A DNA stretch of 8,915 nt from Lachnoclostridium sp. UBA6475. GTDB lineage: Bacteria; Bacillota; Clostridia; Lachnospirales; Lachnospiraceae. The position numbers and the translations under genes were made by a program. Numbering within the stretch: position 1 is the stretch's first letter; each line of letters opens with the position of its first letter. The notes below the pieces were generated by a model, which was not told the origin of the DNA, made no database searches, and was given only the letters and a program-made list of their open reading frames with translations. Shown in pieces: positions 5,378 to 8,915 of the stretch. Where the stretch lies: NCBI GenBank assembly GCA_002435545.1, contig DJNB01000132.1:1-8915 (forward strand), read 5' to 3'.

Positions 5378-5400
5378 GAAGAACGAAAGGAGAACGTAAA

Positions 5401-5937
5401 ATGAAAACATTAAAAACCATTCAGAAATTATCAAAAGCAGGGGAAATTTTGAGCAAGATAATGTTTATCTGTTGCATTGTCGGTTTTTGCCTTTGCATTG
5501 TTGGCATTGTCAGCATGGGACTTGGTGTCACGGCGCTTAAACTTGGCGGAGTGACGCTGAAAGGCATTATAAATACAGAAGCAGAAACTACCGCAGGCAT
5601 GATATATGCAGCGATAGCGGTTGGTTTAATTCTGTGCGCCGGAGAGGCTGTACTTGCCAAATTTGCAGAGTGCTATTTTAAACATGAACTTGCTGCTGGT
5701 ACACCGTTCAATCTCAGCGTGGCTAGGGAACTGAAACGTCTGGGTATTCTGACGATTTGTATTCCTATTGGTACACAAATTGCAGCAGAGATTGTCTATG
5801 CGGTAATGAAGCAGATGATGCAGGATATTGCCCCGTTTCGGCTTGACAATTCCAGCTCAATAGGGCTTGGAATAACGTTTATTATTGTGTCGCTGATCTG
5901 TCGGCATGGGGCAGAGATACAGAGTGCTGACCATTGA
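5401..5937 (+). CDS. Four-helix membrane protein, DUF2975-like
   Basis: The protein has 178 residues. ATG 5401 is preceded by AAAGGAG (5386-5392) at 8 bases; an in-frame upstream ATG at 5305 lies inside the previous gene and lacks a ribosome site. Membrane segments are seen at about 19-42, 64-86, 113-135 and 152-167. Between the second and third is an amphipathic loop, KHELAAGTPFNLSVARELKRLG, with the GTPF-x5-A-x2-L-x2-LG pattern typical of DUF2975-type proteins (usually NPFT-x3-A-x2-L). The last segment ends LICRHGAEIQ. The function of this family is unknown; related proteins are often next to small HTH regulators. No catalytic motif is seen. The gap to the previous gene is 23 nt, so it is almost certainly co-transcribed. 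Confidence 0.65.
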   Translation: MKTLKTIQKLSKAGEILSKIMFICCIVGFCLCIVGIVSMGLGVTALKLGGVTLKGIINTEAETTAGMIYAAIAVGLILCAGEAVLAKFAECYFKHELAAGTPFNLSVARELKRLGILTICIPIGTQIAAEIVYAVMKQMMQDIAPFRLDNSSSIGLGITFIIVSLICRHGAEIQSADH

Positions 5938-5968
5938 TTTAAAGGCTAAGATAAGTTGAGGAAAAGTT

Positions 5969-6538
5969 ATGAATGATATTGAAAAACAATTTAATTTCAT
6001 TGCAAAAGAATACGATGAAAATAGAAGAAAATTTATTCCCTGTTTTGATGATTATTATGAGCAGACAACGAAATTTATATTAGCAAATATAAATACACCT
6101 CAATGTGTGCTTGATCTAGGTGCAGGGACGGGACTGTTGACGTATTACTGGTTTCAGGAATGTAAAACGGCGGAATATGTTTTGGTGGATATTGCAGATG
6201 AAATGCTCGATATTTCCCGAAAACGTTTTGCCGGATTGGAAAATGTTTATCACCGGATTCTTGATTATACAAAACAATTGCCGGATGACAAATTTGACAC
6301 GATCATATCGGCAGCGGGAAGTCCGATGATGAACAAGTGGTTTGACTCCTATTGGGAGAACCAGTTAGTTCAAAGTGAATTAACATCCAATGATATCAAA
6401 CTCTGGAAAGAACGAAGAAAGCTGGATCGGGAATGCTCAGTGGAAGAAGAAATGTCGATGCTGCGGCAATGTTCTTTTTCGGAGGTCAAGTGCGTATATT
6501 CGTATTACAAATTTTCGGTAATTATTGCAGTGAAATAG
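5969..6538 (+). CDS. Class I SAM-dependent methyltransferase, apparently internally deleted
   Basis: The protein has 189 residues. ATG 5969 follows GAGGAAA (5958-5964) by 4 bases. The SAM-binding half is intact: the N-terminal FNFIAKEYDENRRKFIPCFD helix, motif I VLDLGAGTG at 47-55, the acidic end of strand 2 (VLVDIADEML, Asp74 contacting ribose) and strand 4 FDTIISA at 109-115. Related proteins then have a block with an IHHLE-like motif and a GG-turn, roughly 35-40 residues, before a segment like C-AGTPEMN-x6-YWE. Here strand 4 runs straight into AGSPMMNKWFDSYWENQL (116-133). The C-terminal part (RRKLD, EEEMSMLRQCSFSEVKCVYSYYKFSVI) is typical. The frame is kept across the junction near 6311-6319. 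The enzyme may be inactive, or a naturally short variant. Substrate unknown; in this operon a lipid or an envelope-active compound is plausible. Confidence 0.8.
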   Translation: MNDIEKQFNFIAKEYDENRRKFIPCFDDYYEQTTKFILANINTPQCVLDLGAGTGLLTYYWFQECKTAEYVLVDIADEMLDISRKRFAGLENVYHRILDYTKQLPDDKFDTIISAAGSPMMNKWFDSYWENQLVQSELTSNDIKLWKERRKLDRECSVEEEMSMLRQCSFSEVKCVYSYYKFSVIIAVK

Positions 6539-6596
6539 AACGATAAATACACAATGGAGCAGAAGACTCCAAAGAAAATGAAAGGACAGGTATTTT

Positions 6597-7208
6597 ATGA
6601 AAAATTCTTTGGAAACAAGCCTGCCGTATTGGCTGCTAGCGGTCGTAGTTTTGATCGTATTTTACGGTATTTATTTTACAAAACAGCTGGCTCAAAAACG
6701 GCGTGGAATACAAACCAGACAAATAGGACGAAGGAAAGAGAAATCCATTCACACAGTAGAAGTAGCTATGGGGATTGCAACTCTTAGTGTCCCTATTGTT
6801 CAAGTTATTTCTATTATATCCGGCTGGAATTATATGCCTGCAAATGCGCGTTTCACCGGATTTCTTATTGCAATGCTGGGAAATATAATCTTCTTGATTT
6901 CCATTCTTTGTATGAAAGACAGCTGGCGGGCGGGGATACCGGAAAAAGATAAAACCAGACTGGTGACGCGTGGGATTTATCAATACAGCCGAAATCCGGC
7001 ATTTCTGGGATTTGATCTGCAATACACAGGCGTACTTTTTATGTATTGTAATCCGTTGACGGTGGTCTGCTCTGTTTTCGCAATGTCGATGCTGCATTTG
7101 CAGATTTTGCAGGAAGAACGATATCTGGCGCAGGAGTTTGGTGAAGAATATCTGGAATACAAAAGCCAGGTGTTTCGCTATCTGGGAAGGAGAGTGAAGA
7201 CGAAATGA
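6597..7208 (+). CDS. Integral membrane methyltransferase, ICMT/PEMT family
   Basis: The protein has 203 residues. ATG 6597 is preceded by AAAGGACAGG (6581-6590). Hydrophobic segments lie near 11-28, 55-74, 86-106 and 141-168. The C-terminal half carries the membrane methyltransferase signature: W110-RAGIP, then TRGIYQYSRNPAFLGF (124-139), where the Y-x-x-x-RNP-x-F/Y element binds SAM, and EERYLAQEFGEEYLEYKSQV (173-192), containing the E-E-x6-FG-x2-Y-x2-Y pattern. Isoprenylcysteine carboxyl methyltransferases and phosphatidylethanolamine N-methyltransferases share this core. Bacteria lack prenylated CaaX proteins as a rule, so the true substrate is more probably a lipid head group or a small isoprenoid or lipidic molecule. 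Length and motifs are complete, so it looks functional. Its stop overlaps the next start (ATGA at 7205-7208), giving translational coupling. Confidence 0.82.
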   Translation: MKNSLETSLPYWLLAVVVLIVFYGIYFTKQLAQKRRGIQTRQIGRRKEKSIHTVEVAMGIATLSVPIVQVISIISGWNYMPANARFTGFLIAMLGNIIFLISILCMKDSWRAGIPEKDKTRLVTRGIYQYSRNPAFLGFDLQYTGVLFMYCNPLTVVCSVFAMSMLHLQILQEERYLAQEFGEEYLEYKSQVFRYLGRRVKTK

Positions 7209-7441
7209 GATATGTTCTAATAGGCTTAGCTGTCTTTGTGTGTATTATGATATTTTTTATGATTATCTATTTTAAAGACGTTAATAAACATTCGTCAGAT
7301 TATGTTTCCAAATTTGATGAGAAAACAGGAAAATATTATCCCGTGTTAAATGGAGATGCAAGCACGGCAAACGTGTTAGTGACATTGCCTGACGGTTCAA
7401 AAGGCTGGACAGACGGAGTGGGAAATGGCTTTATAAGGTAA
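7205..7441 (+). CDS. Small membrane-anchored protein of unknown function
   Basis: A 78-residue ORF whose ATG overlaps the TGA of the methyltransferase gene (ATGA, 7205-7208); AAGGAG at 7187-7192 is a somewhat distant ribosome site, so coupling probably drives initiation. Residues 3-23 form one strongly hydrophobic helix without a lipobox or clear cleavage site. Residues 24-78 are polar and probably extracytoplasmic, with DEKTGKYYPVLNGD (38-51) and LPDGSKGWTDGVGNG (61-75), glycine- and aspartate-rich turns suggestive of a small beta fold. I do not recognise the family. Its fixed place between a lipid methyltransferase and an acyltransferase suggests an accessory subunit, but this is inference. 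Confidence 0.65.
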   Translation: MRYVLIGLAVFVCIMIFFMIIYFKDVNKHSSDYVSKFDEKTGKYYPVLNGDASTANVLVTLPDGSKGWTDGVGNGFIR

Positions 7442-7472
7442 ATAATTTAATAAATTCAAAGGAGAAAATGAT

Positions 7473-8564
7473 ATGAATAATACAAATACGACAAGAAAAA
7501 TATATCTTGATAATATCCGTTGGATTACGGTGTGCATTGTTGTAATTTATCATGTAATCTATATGTTTAACGGAGTTCAGCCATATGGTGTGATCGGAGC
7601 ATTCCGGGAACATCAGTTACAAGATGGTTTTCAGTATCTGGTGTATCCGTGGTTTATGGCATTGCTGTTTACCGTATCCGGCATGACGGTGAGATTCTAT
7701 CTGGAACGGCATAATACGAAAGAATATTTGCGGGATAAAACACGTAAACTGCTGGTTCCTTCGACCATCGGACTCTTTGTATTTCAATGGATTCTTGGCT
7801 ATTATAATATGAAAATCGGAGGCGCATTTAATACGCTCGGAGAGATTCCGGACCCGGTATTGTATATCATAATGGCAATATCCGGAATTGGCGTATTATG
7901 GTACATACAGGTGCTCTGGATCCTCTCGATGCTATTGCTTTTGGTAAGAAAAATAGAGAAAGACCGGATCTGGAAACTTGGCGCAAAAACACCGGTATGG
8001 TTGCTGCTTGTATTTACAATTTTTGTATATGGAGCGGCGCAGGTTCTCAATACGCCAATGATAACTGTTTACCGCTTTGGCATTTATGGATTTTGTTATT
8101 TTGTGGGATATTTTATTTTTTCGCATGATGAAGTGATCGAGCGGCTGAGCAGATGGTGGCAGATTTTAATGATCGCTGCGATTGCGCTGGGAGTATTTTA
8201 TACCGTAACTTATTTTGGCGAAAATTACGCTGTCGAACCGGTATTGAATAATGTTCCAGCGTGTGTGTACTGTTGGGCTGCTATCCTTGCCATTCTTGCA
8301 TTTATGGCAAAATATGGTAATAGAGAAAGCGAAGCGTCAAAATGGATGGTAAAAAAGTCATGGGGAATCTACGTGTTCCATTATCTGCCGCTTGCGGTGA
8401 GCGCCTATTATCTGAAAGAATTTGCTCCCGGACTTCAGGCGGCAGTCGTATATGTAATTGTGGGAATCAGTGCTTTTGTGGGTGCGGTATTATTATATGA
8501 AATTATTAGGCGTGTGCCGGTAGTGCGTTGGTGTGTGCTGGGGATGAAGAAGGGTGGAAAATAA
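7473..8564 (+). CDS. Acyltransferase-3 family integral membrane protein
   Basis: The protein has 363 residues. ATG 7473 follows AAAGGAG (7458-7464) by 8 bases. The start, IYLDNIRWITVCIVVIYHV (10-28), is the acyltransferase-3 signature: R/Y-x-LD-x-IR in the first helix, with His27 as the expected catalytic histidine, followed by PWFMALLFTVSGM and R-x-KTRKLLVP. About ten hydrophobic segments fill the length, which is complete for the family. A short basic C-terminus (GMKKGGK) ends it. Such enzymes move acetyl, succinyl or other acyl groups from the cytoplasmic side onto sugars, lipids or antibiotics at the outer face. Many bacterial members modify exopolysaccharide, teichoic acid, peptidoglycan or lipid. 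It is the last gene of the TetR-led operon, 31 nt after the small membrane protein, and the likely final modifying step. Acceptor not readable from the sequence. Confidence 0.85.
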   Translation: MNNTNTTRKIYLDNIRWITVCIVVIYHVIYMFNGVQPYGVIGAFREHQLQDGFQYLVYPWFMALLFTVSGMTVRFYLERHNTKEYLRDKTRKLLVPSTIGLFVFQWILGYYNMKIGGAFNTLGEIPDPVLYIIMAISGIGVLWYIQVLWILSMLLLLVRKIEKDRIWKLGAKTPVWLLLVFTIFVYGAAQVLNTPMITVYRFGIYGFCYFVGYFIFSHDEVIERLSRWWQILMIAAIALGVFYTVTYFGENYAVEPVLNNVPACVYCWAAILAILAFMAKYGNRESEASKWMVKKSWGIYVFHYLPLAVSAYYLKEFAPGLQAAVVYVIVGISAFVGAVLLYEIIRRVPVVRWCVLGMKKGGK

Positions 8565-8653
8565 TGGGGAAATGGATAGTTAATTGAAAAATATGGTGCA
8601 CGACCATCATTAAAGCGCATTGAGATTTTTAAGCTTAGTGGACATTAGGTTAT

Positions 8654-8665
8654 CTCCAGCTGGAG
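8654..8665. promoter_or_regulatory. Perfect 12-bp palindrome in the intergenic region
   Basis: CTCCAGCTGGAG is fully self-complementary and relatively GC-rich in AT-rich surroundings, about 60 bp upstream of the hsdR-like promoter. It has no T-run, so it is not a terminator. It might be a protein-binding site; chance occurrence is possible. The rest of 8565-8715 shows no recognised gene and no convincing terminator for the preceding operon. Confidence 0.25.
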
Positions 8666-8715
8666 CAGAAGGCGGAAAGGGATATATAGTAATAACATCT
8701 TTTTGTATGTTTTAC

Positions 8716-8744
8716 TTGAAAGTCCATTCTGAAACAGCTATACT
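8716..8744 (+). promoter_or_regulatory. Promoter for the hsdR-like gene
   Basis: TTGAAA (8716-8721), a 17-bp spacer and TATACT (8739-8744) are near-consensus sigma-A boxes. They predict a start near 8751, leaving a leader of about 54 nt before ATG 8805. This gives the gene its own expression apart from the TetR operon. Confidence 0.7.
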
Positions 8745-8804
8745 GTTTTTAGGTATTATAAAGAGAATTATTTGGATATTCTTAAGAAAGGGGTAAACCA
8801 GAAT

Positions 8805-8915
8805 ATGGCACATGTCTCTGAATATGAAGTTGAAAATATTTTTATTGAGCGTTTGGAAGGTATCGGATACCAGTTCATAAAATTAGATAATTATGAGGAT
8901 GTGATCACTAATTTT
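8805..8915 (+). CDS. hsdR: N-terminus of a type I restriction enzyme R subunit-like protein (partial)
   Basis: The frame from ATG 8805 stays open for 37 codons to the window edge. It begins MAHVSEYEVENIFIERLEGI and continues GYQFIKLDNYEDVITNF. AAAGGGG (8787-8793) lies 11 bases upstream. The pattern of an acidic N-terminal helix, E-x3-I/L-x-E-x-L-x-x-IGY, an F/Y-I-x-L segment and N-Y-x-D-x-x-x-N-F resembles the start of HsdR proteins, the ATP-dependent translocase and nuclease subunit of type I restriction systems. The nuclease and helicase motifs, which would prove it, lie beyond the window. No hsdM or hsdS is seen upstream here, so they would have to lie downstream or be missing. Confidence 0.55.
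   Translation, partial: MAHVSEYEVENIFIERLEGIGYQFIKLDNYEDVITNF

Noticed and set aside
5305..5400. N-terminal extension of the DUF2975-like protein from ATG 5305
   Set aside because: It lies in another frame inside the phosphatidyltransferase gene and lacks a ribosome site; ATG 5401 has AAAGGAG.
6555..6571. TGGAG-N7-CTCCA hairpin between two operon genes as terminator
   Set aside because: The stem is only 5 bp and no T-run follows; the genes on both sides appear to be one operon.
6554..6787. 77-residue ORF on the + strand
   Set aside because: It overlaps the start of the ICMT/PEMT-type methyltransferase in another frame and resembles no protein.
6636..7097. 153-residue ORF on the - strand
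   Set aside because: Shadow of the membrane methyltransferase gene; histidine/arginine/asparagine-rich composition without domain pattern.
8595..8609. ATGGT/ACCAT hairpin after the acyltransferase gene as terminator
   Set aside because: Short stem and no following T-run; not convincing.
1..8915. CRISPR array, tRNA or rRNA genes
   Set aside because: No regularly spaced repeats and no tRNA or rRNA signatures were seen on either strand.

Overview
The window looks like an accessory segment of a low-GC Gram-positive gut Firmicute, most likely a Lachnospiraceae-type Clostridium relative. The grounds are the AT-rich sequence, purine-rich Shine-Dalgarno sites, sigma-A-type promoters, and gene families common in that group (membrane-tethered MerR, RhuM, DUF3990 plus helix-turn-helix pairs). 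This assignment is an inference; there is no rRNA or other marker gene. Every gene I accept is on the + strand.

Left part (1-1897): the tail of a cut gene, then a 78-residue ORF resembling the C-terminal end of a large serine recombinase, which suggests the edge of a mobile element. A MerR regulator with three C-terminal membrane segments follows. Directly after it lies a decayed rhuM gene with at least three lesions. One is readable at base level: an exact 8-bp tandem duplication shifts the frame.

Middle part (1898-4012): a membrane-anchored C39-like cysteine peptidase, then a two-gene unit with the layout of a toxin-antitoxin system. A DUF3990 protein (ADP-ribosyltransferase-like fold, suspected toxin) overlaps by 38 nt a protein with an unclassified N-terminal domain and a C-terminal HTH. 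Two copies of a TATCAC-N4-GTGAT-type palindrome lie upstream, 53 bp apart centre to centre. One fills the gap between a TTGACA -35 and a TACAAT -10.

Right part (4065-8564): a TetR-controlled, closely spaced seven-gene operon. Its promoter is consensus (TTGACA, 17 bp, TATAAT), with a perfect 11-4-11 inverted repeat at the expected transcription start. It encodes TetR, a CDP-alcohol phosphatidyltransferase, a four-helix membrane protein, a SAM methyltransferase that appears to lack an internal block, an integral membrane ICMT/PEMT-type methyltransferase, a 78-residue membrane protein and an acyltransferase-3 protein. Together they suggest an inducible envelope-lipid modification cassette. This is the best candidate for an undescribed system in the window.

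Right edge (8565-8915): a 240-bp intergenic region with a good promoter leads into the first 37 codons of a protein resembling the N-terminus of type I restriction subunit HsdR. RhuM genes often sit inside type I restriction loci, so the rhuM remnant and hsdR may be two flanks of one restriction island that took up the intervening genes.
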